Shown here in pieces: positions 19,601 to 28,560 of a stretch of 64,000 nt of DNA; the stretch's first letter is position 1, and every line of letters starts with the position of its first letter. The position numbers were made by a program, and so were the translations under genes. The stretch spans positions 62,001 through 126,000 of the forward strand of contig CAVWOV010000041.1 of NCBI GenBank assembly GCA_963756715.1, in the 5' to 3' direction. The notes beneath the pieces were generated by a model that saw only the letters and a list, made by a program, of their open reading frames with translations, was not told the DNA's origin and ran no database searches. Origin of the DNA: VAZQ01 sp963756715 (GTDB lineage Bacteria > Pseudomonadota > Alphaproteobacteria > Rhizobiales > Xanthobacteraceae).

Positions 19601-20045
19601 TGAAGCGCGCGGCAACATTCGCCTCGAACGGGAACTGCTGCAACAGCCGGGTGCAGAAGGCATGAATGGTCTGCACCTTGAGGCCGCCCGGCGTTTCCAG
19701 CGCGTTGGCGAACAGCCGGCGGGCTTGCGCGCGCACGGTCGCGGTCGGCCTGACATTGGAAATCCCCCGGATGGCTATGTCGAGGCTCTGGTCGTCGAGC
19801 GTCGTCCACTTCGCCAGCGCCTCGAATACGCGGTTCGCCATGTTGGCGGCGGCGGCCTTGGTGAAGGTGATACAGAGGATGCGCGACGGATTGACGCCGT
19901 CGAGCAGCAGCCGGATCACCCGCTGCGCCAGAACATGCGTCTTGCCCGATCCGGCATTGGCGGCGACCCAGGCCGAGGCCGCCGGGTCCGACGCCTCGAT
20001 CTGCACGCGCAGCAGGTCTTCCGGGATGACGCGGGGCGTGGTCAT
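16602..20045 (-). CDS. addA: Double-strand break repair helicase/nuclease AddA
   Basis: AddA (1147 residues) is the UvrD/RecB-like helicase-nuclease of the AddAB recombination complex. Walker A is at residues 28-36 (AANAGSGKT), followed by the SF1 motifs ITFTKAAA, HVLIDEAQDTSP, GDEKQSIFSFQGA, MTVHGAKGLEA and YVGMTRA. The C-terminal RecB-type nuclease site reads VLIADYKTNHP. It lies 37 bases after addB on the same strand, so the two are an operon. Confidence 0.96.
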   Translation of the reverse strand: MTTPRVIPEDLLRVQIEASDPAASAWVAANAGSGKTHVLAQRVIRLLLDGVNPSRILCITFTKAAAANMANRVFEALAKWTTLDDQSLDIAIRGISNVRPTATVRAQARRLFANALETPGGLKVQTIHAFCTRLLQQFPFEANVAARFTVLDEAAEEQLLNRTSMGVMLDAARTPDGPLGRALAVAISSVADQTFKDAIAEAIRKRDTVTKWVAHAGSIDAAVSELCEVFRISIDETIEQVDTETVNGDLIPLAQWLTIASELDRGLKTDKEHAARLRAAAAASGEERANIYRGVFLTDKLEPRARVVTAKMGDLAGLFTDERDRVFALLARRNAIACRDRTRALLTIAEAVISRYQSEKDRRGLLDYDDLIDKSLALLAEQRAAWVHYKLDQGIDHVLIDEAQDTSPKQWEIIRRLTVEFFAGLGAREVRRTIFAVGDEKQSIFSFQGAAPREFDVMRNAFTTLAGKIDHDLRQVKFQYSFRSGPNVLDAVDKVFERPEALRGLSADEVKPVHQPLPDAAPGVVEVWPLVMPDEKREIEAWDAPFDARSETSPQVRLAAKIAKHVACWSEQGVRPGDVLVLVRQRGALFEAIIRALKDVGVAVAGADRLVLTEHIAVMDLMVLADALLLPDDDLALATVLKSPLFGLDDNDLFAIAWQRRGSLRTALRAKSATDARFAAASEKLDRFAEWARRDSPFAFYARVLGPERGRRQFFARLGHEADDALSEFLNLALDYETRETPSLQGFIAWLRMARTDVKRDMEINRDEVRVMTVHGAKGLEARIVILADTTTPPAGPAQHQPRLLPMPTGGRAPGAPVPFAWAGLKATDFSLITAAREAARDEAAEEYRRLLYVGMTRAIDRLVVCGFEGLIRRQPHCWYNLVFEALKPPFSIEEAADDGDGKVWRYRKTPAVAGPAAAETPAVAATEDLPAWLLNDAPVEAAPIVALSPSRALDEGAPLRFNRGSNADRKKALARGVLVHGLLQALPDIPMERRAEAARRYLERAHKDFSEAEREAIAEQVRVVLNDPRFAELFSPGSRAEVPIVGRHNHNGRLVPISGQVDRLVVTPKAVLIADYKTNHPAPRRPEDVPEYVMQLALYRAVLAKLYPTHEIRAALVWTHIPDLMPLSSDALDSALTRFSPLRDTA

Positions 20046-20082
20046 GTGCGCCCTTGTGCGTCGCGCGGCTTGGCTGTCTCAA

Positions 20083-23000
20083 TCATCTCCACTCTTCTTC
20101 CTCGTCCTCGCCGACCGACCATTCTTTGACCCGGGCGAGATGATCGTAGGTGCCGTAGCGGTTTTTCCACATCGACATGACGAGCGGCAGATAGGGTTGC
20201 TGTTCGTCCTCGAACCGCGTGGCGAGCGTCGTCAGCTTTTCAAGTGCGCGGGCGGCGTGAGACTGGGCGTTACCGCCGTCCTTGAATTCGATCGCTTGAT
20301 ATTCGCCCGCCGGCTCCCGGCCCTTCAGCGACACGTAGGCAATCTCGGCAACCGACGCGCCTTTGTCGATGCCGGGAAAACCGCCCGCCCGGAGGATCGC
20401 GGCCTCCAGTGTCAGTTGTGGCGACATGCCGATCCGCACCTGCTTTTCGGTCGGAATCGTTCCGGTCTTGTAATCGAGGATCACATATTGCTGACCGGCG
20501 TGACGCTCGATCCGATCGGCGCGCGCGCCGAGTTTGAATATGCGTTCGCCCAGCGGAATCTCGATACTGCCGTAGACTTCGGCGTGCAGCGTTTGAATGG
20601 ATTTGCGCCGCTCGGTATCCCAGGCCGCAAACCAGCGCGCGATGCGCAGGAAGCGCGGCAGCCAGAACGCGCGCGCCTCCGGGTAGTCCTCCAGTGTGGC
20701 GAAATGCTTGCCGCCGAATTCGATCAGCTTGCCGACCGGATCGTCCGGCAACTGCGCGGCGAAATCGCGGGTGAAATCGCCGACCGCGCCGTGGATGATG
20801 GTGCCACGATCGGCAGCGCCCGGCGGCAGGTCGATTGGATCAAGCTCGCGTACCTTCAAAATGTGTTTGGCGTAGATCGTGTAGGGATCGCGCAGCCAAG
20901 CCTCGATCTCGGTGACCGTAAGTTGCGCTGGCCGCGCGTCGCGCGGCGGCCTGGGCTCGGGCTTCGGAGCGCGTTTGATCTGCGCCGGCTGGTCGAGCTG
21001 GCGCGCCCATTGCAAATAACGCGCACCCCTCTTGCGTGCGTCCTTCCATCTCTCCTCGCCGGTCACGGCAGCGAGCCGCTGCACGAAGCGCGACGTGACG
21101 GTCGGCGCGCCCGAAATCTTGGCCGCATGGCTGAGGATGACCTCGCTCGCGCCGAGCGCCTGCGCGAAATCATGGGCGGAGAGCGAAATGCGCCGCTCCG
21201 GCAGATCAAGCCCAAGCGCATGCCGCATCGGGCGGCTGAGCCATGGATCGGCGCGTGTCTCCGGTGGCCAAGCACCTTCAACCAATCCGCCGAGCACCAC
21301 ACGGTCGATGTCCTGCAGCCGCGCTTCGAGCGGGCCGTAGATCCGCACGCGTACGCCCGGACGGCCCGGCCGCCGCACCGTGCAGTCCGCGATCGTTCGC
21401 TCGAACAGGTCGGCATAGTCGCTGGTTTCGATGGTGAACCCTGCACTGGTTTGATCCAGCGCGATCTCGTCGAACGCCAGCCCCAACGCGTCCCCGGCGG
21501 GGCCGGAAAACGCGACCGGCGTGCCGGCGCGATCGGCGCTGAGTTCGGCGATCGCATCGCGGTGGCGAGCCGCAATCTCCGCAAACGGATGTGGCGAAGC
21601 GGCAAGCTGTTCGAGCGGACGAAGGACGGCGGTCAATTGGGCAACAACGGACGCGGCAGCGTCGAGCTCGCGATCGGTCAACGAAACGCGCGGGTCGGTG
21701 CGGTGCAGGTCGGACGGCTCCTTGCGCCTGAATTTACCGAGCTCGTCGCGAAACGTCGCGAATGCCCGCTGCAATCCGTCGGTGCCGGCCCGGGGCCGCG
21801 GTCCTCGATAGATTGCGCGTTCGAGGGTCTCGATGGCGGCCGTATGCGCACCGAGGTGCGCGTTCAGCCGCAGCAGCGGATGTTTGAGCAGGCCGAGCAG
21901 CGGCACCGGCGCCAGCCCACCGAAGGCCGCATCCACCACCAGCCGGGCGAAGACGCCGGCGGAGGTGGCGGTCAGCGTGTCGCCGCCGGAGTTGTCGACC
22001 GGCACGTTCCAGCGCGCCAGCGCCGCCAGCACGCGCCGCGCCAACGCACGATCGGGCGTAATCAACGCGGCCGTCTTGTCTTTTGTCTCGGTGGCCTCGC
22101 GCAGCGACACCGCGATGGCGAGCGCCTCCTCGTCGGCATTCGCAGCTTCAATCACCGAGAGCGACGCCAACGCACACGCCTCATGCGCCACGAAATCCGC
22201 TTGCGAGAGGTTGACCTGCCAGTGATCGGTCGTGGCGGCCGGACGCATTGCTTCCGAAACCAGGCGCTCGCGGCCGTGCGACGAGGCGGCGCCCAAGACA
22301 ACAACATCGTCGCGCGCGATTCCGATCCGGCGCAGCAGCGCCGCCATGGCAAATTGCGGGTGGCCGACTGCAGGAGCGATACGATCCTTCTCCATCGGCT
22401 CTCCGCGGCCCTGGATCAGGTCCCATGACTGCGCATCGAGATCGGTGTCGAGCCCCGGCAGAACGACTGCGCCGTGCGGCAACTTGGCGATGGTCGCGAT
22501 CAATTCGGCGGTGGCCGGCATGGAGCCTGTCGACCCGGCGGCGATCACCGGCCCGTCGGGCTTGGCGGCAAGCCGCCTGGCCTCGGCGGCGATCAGCAGG
22601 TCACGACGCGCAACCGGCTCGATCTTGTCCCTTTCTTCCAGCAGCTTCGGCCATTCGTCACGAGCGATCTTGAGAAAGCGCAAGGTCAATTGCCAATATT
22701 CGTCGAGCTGATCCGGCACCAGGCCGTCGAGTCGTTCCCATGACACCTGGCGTGTCGTCATGTCGTCCATGAGACGCGCAAGGTCGTCGGCAAGCGCCAG
22801 CGCCGCTGCGGGCGAATGCGCCACCAATGGTGCTCCTTCGGCGGCGCGGACATCCGGTGACCGTGCCCATTTGCGCACCAGTGCGGCCAGCAGCATGCGA
22901 CGCTCGAACCCGCCGAGGTCGTCCGGAAGCGCAAGCAGGTCTTCCGCAGCATCGGTGCTGGCGGCGCTCGCGAACACGATCTCGTCCTCGTCCAGGTCGC

Positions 23001-23235
23001 CGATCGGCACGATGCGCGGCAGGATCGCGGCGTCACTCTTGAGGACATCGAGAAAGCGGTCGCGCACCAGACGACAGGCGCGCCGTGTCGGCAGGTAGAG
23101 TGTCGCGCCCGCGAATGCCAGCGGACCCCGTGACGCCGGAAAGCCGGGCACCAGCCGTCCGCCGGCCAGGGCATCGATCAGTGTCGGCACAAACGGCGTT
23201 GAGGCCGGGATGGTGAAGACTCGGCAGGGCGTCAT
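20083..23235 (-). CDS. addB: Double-strand break repair protein AddB
   Basis: AddB (1050 residues) is the partner of AddA. It starts MTPCRVFTIPASTPFVPTL, as alphaproteobacterial AddB proteins do, and has no obvious Walker A box. The C-terminal nuclease motif is VILDYKTGTIPT (about residue 910). The segment TEIEAWLRDPYTIYA has Asp where firmicute AddB has an iron-sulfur cysteine, so the Fe-S pin appears absent. A long open frame on the opposite strand is only a GC shadow. Confidence 0.94.
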   Translation of the reverse strand: MTPCRVFTIPASTPFVPTLIDALAGGRLVPGFPASRGPLAFAGATLYLPTRRACRLVRDRFLDVLKSDAAILPRIVPIGDLDEDEIVFASAASTDAAEDLLALPDDLGGFERRMLLAALVRKWARSPDVRAAEGAPLVAHSPAAALALADDLARLMDDMTTRQVSWERLDGLVPDQLDEYWQLTLRFLKIARDEWPKLLEERDKIEPVARRDLLIAAEARRLAAKPDGPVIAAGSTGSMPATAELIATIAKLPHGAVVLPGLDTDLDAQSWDLIQGRGEPMEKDRIAPAVGHPQFAMAALLRRIGIARDDVVVLGAASSHGRERLVSEAMRPAATTDHWQVNLSQADFVAHEACALASLSVIEAANADEEALAIAVSLREATETKDKTAALITPDRALARRVLAALARWNVPVDNSGGDTLTATSAGVFARLVVDAAFGGLAPVPLLGLLKHPLLRLNAHLGAHTAAIETLERAIYRGPRPRAGTDGLQRAFATFRDELGKFRRKEPSDLHRTDPRVSLTDRELDAAASVVAQLTAVLRPLEQLAASPHPFAEIAARHRDAIAELSADRAGTPVAFSGPAGDALGLAFDEIALDQTSAGFTIETSDYADLFERTIADCTVRRPGRPGVRVRIYGPLEARLQDIDRVVLGGLVEGAWPPETRADPWLSRPMRHALGLDLPERRISLSAHDFAQALGASEVILSHAAKISGAPTVTSRFVQRLAAVTGEERWKDARKRGARYLQWARQLDQPAQIKRAPKPEPRPPRDARPAQLTVTEIEAWLRDPYTIYAKHILKVRELDPIDLPPGAADRGTIIHGAVGDFTRDFAAQLPDDPVGKLIEFGGKHFATLEDYPEARAFWLPRFLRIARWFAAWDTERRKSIQTLHAEVYGSIEIPLGERIFKLGARADRIERHAGQQYVILDYKTGTIPTEKQVRIGMSPQLTLEAAILRAGGFPGIDKGASVAEIAYVSLKGREPAGEYQAIEFKDGGNAQSHAARALEKLTTLATRFEDEQQPYLPLVMSMWKNRYGTYDHLARVKEWSVGEDEEEEWR

Positions 23236-23308
23236 GCCGAATCATACACCAACCGGCGGGTGGTTCGACGCGAGTCGTAAAGCCCAGGCGATGCTTGGGA
23301 ATCAGCCG

Positions 23309-24049
23309 CTACGCGGCGCTGTCCAGAATGGCCGCTTCGGCCGCCACGACCGCATCCGGCGTGCCGACATGCATCCACATGCCTTCGAGCCGCAGGCCGC
23401 GGATGCGCCCGGCTTCGATCGCCTGGTCGAACAGCGGCGACATCGAGGACGGGCCAGGGGGGATGCCGGCAAAGAATGCCGGCGTCAGGAGCGCGGTGCC
23501 CGCATAGACGAACGGTACCACTTCGCGCTCGCCGCGCCGCGCCAGACGGCCGTCGGCGGCCATCTTGAAGTCGCCGCGTCCCGTATAGCCGATGCTTGAC
23601 GTGGTCGCAGCCAGCAGGAGAAGCCCGTCCATGCGCTCGGGATCGAAGGCTGCGGCGAGTCGGCGCAGGTTGGAGCTCACGCCGTCGATCCAAATGGTAT
23701 CGGAATTGACCAGGAAAAACGGCCCTTCACCCAGTTGCGGCAGCGCCTTCACGATGCCGCCTGCGGTGCCGAGAAGCTCATCGCGCTCATCGGAAAAGAC
23801 GATCTGCGGGCGCTGCCGCCCCGCGAGATGCCGTTCGATCTGATCGGCCAGGTGATGGACGTTGACGACAGCGCGTTCGACCCCGGCGGCGGCAAGCCGG
23901 TCGAGGACGTAGTCGATCAGCGCCTTGTTGCCGACCTTGACCAGCGGCTTTGGGATGGTGCCGTTGAATGGACGCATACGCGTGCCCAGTCCGGCGGCCA
24001 GCACCATGGCGTGTTTGACTGGATTCATGGATCGGACTGCACTCGGCAT
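23309..24049 (-). CDS. murU: MurNAc-1-phosphate uridylyltransferase-like nucleotidyltransferase (MurU)
   Basis: The protein has the sugar-nucleotidyltransferase signature LAAGLGTRMRPFNGTIPKPL at its N-terminus, NVHHLADQIERHL and a NSDTIWIDG metal site. MurU makes UDP-MurNAc from MurNAc-1-P in cell-wall recycling, bypassing the fosfomycin-sensitive MurA route. Identification rests on its place next to an AmgK-type kinase; on sequence alone it could also be called a mannose-1-phosphate guanylyltransferase. ATG 24049 gives 246 residues; ATG 24028 (MNPVKHAMVLAAG) is an alternative start. Confidence 0.82.
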   Translation of the reverse strand: MPSAVRSMNPVKHAMVLAAGLGTRMRPFNGTIPKPLVKVGNKALIDYVLDRLAAAGVERAVVNVHHLADQIERHLAGRQRPQIVFSDERDELLGTAGGIVKALPQLGEGPFFLVNSDTIWIDGVSSNLRRLAAAFDPERMDGLLLLAATTSSIGYTGRGDFKMAADGRLARRGEREVVPFVYAGTALLTPAFFAGIPPGPSSMSPLFDQAIEAGRIRGLRLEGMWMHVGTPDAVVAAEAAILDSAA

Positions 24050-24072
24050 GAGGGTTATTTGCTACTTGGAGC

Positions 24073-25617
24073 TTAAATTGTCTTTAACGATGGCACATTG
24101 GCGGCGTACCAGGCCTTGAGCGGCTTGAGCGCCGGATGGCTGAGCGAGCGCTGCAGATAACCCCATATGCGCGGGAGATGACGCAGGTATTGCGGCTTGC
24201 CATCGCGCATGTCGAGTCGCGCAAAAATACCAAGGATCTTGCTGGCCCGCTGCGCCGCCAGCGTGACGTAGATCTTGATGAACTGGGTGTGATCCAGGTT
24301 CGGATCGCTCTCGCGGCGCGCCAGCACGTAGCGCCCAAGCAACGCCACCTCCGTCTGTTCAGACACGTCGATGCGGGCGTCCTGAAGCAACGAGGCGAGA
24401 TCGTAGGCCGCGGGCCCCATCAGGGCATCCTGAAAATCAAGAATGCCAAGCTCGGCAAGGCCGCTGCGCCGCGGCAACCAAAGCAGGTTGGGCGAATGGA
24501 AATCGCGCAGCACCCAGGTCGGCGGCGACGCGATCGCGGGCTGCAGGAGATCGCTCCAGAGCGCGCGGAACTCGCCGCGCCCGGCCGGCTCTATCTGAAC
24601 GCCGAAGCGCGGCAGGAACCAGTCGAGCAGCAACTCTGCCTCGATCAGGAACGCTTCGATGTCATAGGCGGGAATGCGGTACTCGACGTGCGGCGAGACC
24701 ATCAGAGCGTCGGGTAATTTTTGTGCGTGGAGTGCGAGAAGTACGTCCAGCGCGCGCTCATAGCGCTCCTGGATGGGCGCCGGTGGATCGCCGGCGACGA
24801 CGCGTTCGTCACCGAGGTCCTCGATAAATAAGAGCCCCCGGTCGAGATCGGCATTCAGGATGGTGGGTGCCGAGAACCCACGCTCGCGCAATCCGTTGGC
24901 CATCGCGACAAACGGGATGACGCTTTCGGCAAGGTGTGCGACTGCGCTGTACGGCCTGCCGTTCCGGACTGGCGGTCCATCCGGCCGCCGCGGTGAATTC
25001 ATCAGGATGGCGTGCTTATCGCCGAGCGCGAACCGCTCGTAGGATCGCGTTGAGGCGTCACCCTGGATGCGCGCGCGGACGGCTTCGCTGAAGCCACTTT
25101 CCGCAATGAACTGTCGTACCGCCGCCATGCGTTCAACCCGCGGCCCGAAGCTTCCGTAACCGGTCACCCGGGCATGGCGAAATTCCAGCTTGAGCTTGGG
25201 CGCCAGCGTGAGCGTGATGTCGAGGCGGTCGGGCGGCAGAAATCCCGCCGCCCGGTCCGGCCATTCGACCAGCACGAGGGCGTTTTCCGGCAGGTCATCG
25301 AAGCCGAGTTCGGCAAGTTCGCCCGCACCCGAGAGGCGATAGAGATCGGCATGGACCACCGGGAACTGCGGCAAGTCATAAGTCTGCAGCAGCGTGAAGG
25401 TGGGGCTCGGCACCTCGATGGTTTGGTCGTTTGCGAGATAGCGGATAAGCGCACGGACGAACATGGTTTTTCCGGCGCCGAGATCGCCCGACAGCGTGAC
25501 GAGGTCGCCCGGCTGCAGCGCATTTGCGATGTCGACCATAAGGCGGCGGGTGGCGTGCTCGTCCGGCAGCGCGACCGAGAAGCTCGACGGACCCGCCGTG
25601 GTCGGCATCATCGCCAT
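24073..25617 (-). CDS. Fusion: TsaE (tRNA t6A ATPase) with AmgK-type sugar phosphotransferase
   Basis: Residues 1 to about 160 are TsaE, the ATPase of the TsaBDE threonylcarbamoyl-adenosine tRNA modification complex. The P-loop is at 44-51 (GDLGAGKT), with SPTFTLLQTY and VEWPDRA following. From about residue 175 to 514 is an aminoglycoside-phosphotransferase-fold kinase with WVLRDFHSPNLLWLP (catalytic Asp, metal Asn) and LDFQDALMGP. AmgK phosphorylates MurNAc/GlcNAc at the anomeric position. This fusion is known in Rhizobiales. The adjacent murU supplies the next step. Confidence 0.92.
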   Translation of the reverse strand: MAMMPTTAGPSSFSVALPDEHATRRLMVDIANALQPGDLVTLSGDLGAGKTMFVRALIRYLANDQTIEVPSPTFTLLQTYDLPQFPVVHADLYRLSGAGELAELGFDDLPENALVLVEWPDRAAGFLPPDRLDITLTLAPKLKLEFRHARVTGYGSFGPRVERMAAVRQFIAESGFSEAVRARIQGDASTRSYERFALGDKHAILMNSPRRPDGPPVRNGRPYSAVAHLAESVIPFVAMANGLRERGFSAPTILNADLDRGLLFIEDLGDERVVAGDPPAPIQERYERALDVLLALHAQKLPDALMVSPHVEYRIPAYDIEAFLIEAELLLDWFLPRFGVQIEPAGRGEFRALWSDLLQPAIASPPTWVLRDFHSPNLLWLPRRSGLAELGILDFQDALMGPAAYDLASLLQDARIDVSEQTEVALLGRYVLARRESDPNLDHTQFIKIYVTLAAQRASKILGIFARLDMRDGKPQYLRHLPRIWGYLQRSLSHPALKPLKAWYAANVPSLKTI

Positions 25618-25726
25618 GGGACCGTCCCAATAGCGTAACTGCGAGACGCTTGCTGTGGTCGTGAGCGTGCGAAAGGCCGCGTGCGCGGCTGCGACCCAGC
25701 TTTTTTGTGAGAGCGAAACAGCAAAG

Positions 25727-28285
25727 TCACGCGGCGGTCCGCGTCGCCTCGTGCCCGATCGGGAACACGCAGGTCACCGTGGTGCCGCGGCCGACCGCCA
25801 ACTCGAGGGTTACGGTGCCGCCGTGCAATTCCACGAAGGAGCGCACGATCGAGAGGCCGAGGCCGGTGCCGCGGTGGTGCGAACCGAGCGAATGGGTCTC
25901 GAACCAATCGAATACCCTGTCCTGCACGTCGGCCGGGATGCCGGGTCCCCGGTCGGTGACCGAGAAAACGACCGCATCCTTAAGCCGCTGGGCGGAGAGC
26001 GTAACGGTCTCGCCCGCCGGGGAAAAGCCCACCGCGTTGGCCAGCAGATTGAACAGCGACTGGCGCACCCGCCGCTCATCGGCGACAAAACCGCCAATAT
26101 CGGGGGCGGCGCGGATTTCAAGCCTGATTCCGCTCTTAACGAGGCGGTCCTGCACACCCTCGGCGGCGCCCTCCATGGTCTTGCGGATGTCGACCGTGCC
26201 GAGATTGAGCCGCATGGCGCCGGCGTCGATGGTGGCAAGATCGAGGATGTTGTTGATGATGGCGAGCAGCGCGTTGGAGGAGACAGTTATGTAGCCGAGG
26301 TATTCGTGCTGCTTTTCGGTCAGCGGCCCGGTCACCGGATCGCCCAGGAAGTGCGAGAAGCCGATGATGTTAGTGAGCGGCGAGCGCAGTTCGTAGGAGA
26401 CGTGGTGCACGAAGTCGATCTTGAGCTTGTCCGCCGTCTCCAGCGCTTCGTTGCGTTCGCGGAGCGCCCGTTCGACGTTGACCGTGTCCGTGACATCCTG
26501 GAAGGTCACCAGCGTGGCACCGTCCGGCAGCGGCATGGTGGCGCAATCGACCACGTTGCCGTCGCGCCGCTCGATCCGGCCGGTGACCGGCTCGCGATTG
26601 TCGATGGCGGTAATGGTGGTGCGCAGGCTTTGCCAGGTTGGATCGTCGCCATGCAACGGCCGGCACCAGTTGCTGACGGTTTCGATATGGGGCCGCTCGG
26701 CGAGATTTGCGGGATCGAGCCGCCACATGCGCGTGAAGGCCGGATTGTAGAGACGCAGCCGCCCGTCGCTGCCGAACACCGAGACCGCTTCGGCAAGATT
26801 GTCTAGGGTCTCGCCCTGGACCCGGATCAATGCGTCGTAGCGCCGTTCGAGCGCGAGCCGTTCGGTGACGTCATCAAACAGATAGATGACGCCGCCTTCG
26901 GGGTTGGGTGTCGTCACGACCCGCATGGTGCGGCCGCCGGGCAGGTACCATAGCTGCTCCTTGGCTTCGATCGCCCGATAAGCCTCGTGCAGCGAGGCCT
27001 TCCACTGCCGGAAGTCCGGTTCGTCCGGGAGCCTTCGCGCGGCGCGCAACTGATCGAGCACGGCGGAGTCGGTTGGTCCCTGGTCGAGAAACGCGGCGTC
27101 CAGGTCCCAGAGCGACCGGTAGGCGGCGTTGTAGAAGCTGAGCTTCTGATTGGAGCCGAAGATCGCAACGCCGGTGGCAAGCTGATCGAGGGTGCGGCGG
27201 TGGGCGTCGATCATGCGTGCCAGTTCACCGCGCAGCATTTCCGCCTCGGTGGCATCGATCCCGATGCCGGCGCTGCCGTGTGCGGCCGGCACGGCGATCA
27301 CCTCAAGGGTGCGGCGGTGGCCGGCGATCACAGCGGGCAACCGGCCCGTAAAGGTTTCCTGCGACTCGTGAGCGCTGAGAATCTCCGTGCGGGCCGCGCC
27401 GCCGAACAGTTCGAGACCGCGCTCCACCGCTTCGGCGCGGTTCTTGACCTCGACCGCACTGGCATAAGCGCCATTCGCGAAGATGAGCTTGCCGGCATCG
27501 TCGCGCGCCCAGACCGGGGAGGGCAAGGCGTCGATCAGGGCCTGCAGGGCAGCCGTATCGTTGATCTGCTTCTGGTGGCGCAGGGCGAGCTCGGCAAGTT
27601 CGTATCTGGCACCCGTCACCTCCAGGAGGCGCAGGATGGCGCGTCCGCCGACGATCTGGCCCTCGGCCTCGATCACCCGGCCGGTGAGCGTCGTCACCGT
27701 CATCGCGAAGCTTACGCCGCGGGCGCGCAGCGCATCGACCGAGCGTTCCATGTCGAGCGCCTTGTCGGCGCCAAGCCAGGTCCCGAACGCCAGCAGCCGG
27801 TGGGGCTCATCCGGGCCGGTCACCAATGCGGGATCGCCGATGATTTCGGGCTCGTCGGAAGCTGCCGCCCAGGCAATCAGGATTTGCGGCTCGGCCAGTA
27901 GCAGCGCATAGGCCCGGTCCACTGCCGCCTTCGAGGCGACGCTTTCGTCGCGTGCGGCGGCTTCGACCTCGACGAGTCTGGCGCGGGTGCGCACCAACAG
28001 GATTGCGGTGACGACCGCAAAGCACAGGATGCCGAGAGTCAGCGCGAGTGCCGCAAGCTCATGGCGGTCGAGCGCCATGAACGCCGCGATGTAGGCCTCA
28101 AGCGTTGCGGGTTGTGCGGTTGCGGCGTCGGACCTGGCGCCTGCTGGCGAGCCTTCGGCGAAGGCTCCGCCTGCCGGCAGCAACCCGTACAGAGCCGTGA
28201 AAACCGTATAGGCGAAGGCGCGGAATCCGCCGCGCTGCGGATGAGCCCCAAAGCCCTCCACGGTGATCCGGATCGCGTCCGGCAT
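25727..28285 (-). CDS. divL: DivL-like PAS-domain pseudo-histidine kinase
   Basis: In Caulobacter DivL is the tyrosine-bearing kinase homologue that controls CckA and cell-cycle asymmetry. ATG 28285 gives 852 residues; a TTG at 28402 would add 39. There are two N-terminal hydrophobic segments, several PAS domains, then a dimerisation helix reading DFVHHVSYELRSPLTNI. Tyr replaces the phospho-accepting His (codon 26393-26395, Tyr631 in this numbering). The ATPase domain keeps N, G1 and G2 boxes (LFNLLANAVGFS, DRGPGIP, GTGLGLSIV). Its position beside tsaE is conserved in Rhizobiales. Confidence 0.88.
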   Translation of the reverse strand: MPDAIRITVEGFGAHPQRGGFRAFAYTVFTALYGLLPAGGAFAEGSPAGARSDAATAQPATLEAYIAAFMALDRHELAALALTLGILCFAVVTAILLVRTRARLVEVEAAARDESVASKAAVDRAYALLLAEPQILIAWAAASDEPEIIGDPALVTGPDEPHRLLAFGTWLGADKALDMERSVDALRARGVSFAMTVTTLTGRVIEAEGQIVGGRAILRLLEVTGARYELAELALRHQKQINDTAALQALIDALPSPVWARDDAGKLIFANGAYASAVEVKNRAEAVERGLELFGGAARTEILSAHESQETFTGRLPAVIAGHRRTLEVIAVPAAHGSAGIGIDATEAEMLRGELARMIDAHRRTLDQLATGVAIFGSNQKLSFYNAAYRSLWDLDAAFLDQGPTDSAVLDQLRAARRLPDEPDFRQWKASLHEAYRAIEAKEQLWYLPGGRTMRVVTTPNPEGGVIYLFDDVTERLALERRYDALIRVQGETLDNLAEAVSVFGSDGRLRLYNPAFTRMWRLDPANLAERPHIETVSNWCRPLHGDDPTWQSLRTTITAIDNREPVTGRIERRDGNVVDCATMPLPDGATLVTFQDVTDTVNVERALRERNEALETADKLKIDFVHHVSYELRSPLTNIIGFSHFLGDPVTGPLTEKQHEYLGYITVSSNALLAIINNILDLATIDAGAMRLNLGTVDIRKTMEGAAEGVQDRLVKSGIRLEIRAAPDIGGFVADERRVRQSLFNLLANAVGFSPAGETVTLSAQRLKDAVVFSVTDRGPGIPADVQDRVFDWFETHSLGSHHRGTGLGLSIVRSFVELHGGTVTLELAVGRGTTVTCVFPIGHEATRTAA

Positions 28286-28560
28286 ACCCGCTTGCCCCAC
28301 TTCGCCGCATTCGACCGCAGTCAGGGTGACCACGGTTGGATCGGGCCGCACGGCGGTGCCTCCTCCGCCGCACAACCGCGAATCAAGCCACTTTAACTCC
28401 AAGAGGAATCAGTTCGTAAGAGTCCAGATCGTGAACGGGGGTGCTTGTGACATTCATGCCAGCCTGATTGACGATTCCGCTGTGGCGAGCAGGCCGATGA
28501 CGGCACGCTTCATGAATTCCTCCCAGGCTGCTTCTTGCGCATCCCTGACGGGGGCGGAAA

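Noticed and set aside
19666..22428. 920-residue open frame on the plus strand opposite addB and the start of addA
   Set aside because: It is antisense to two well-supported genes, is Arg/Gly-rich and has no family motif. It is a GC-codon shadow.
23309..24049. Mannose-1-phosphate guanylyltransferase as the main call
   Set aside because: The signature fits both families, but the adjacent AmgK-type kinase makes MurU the better explanation.
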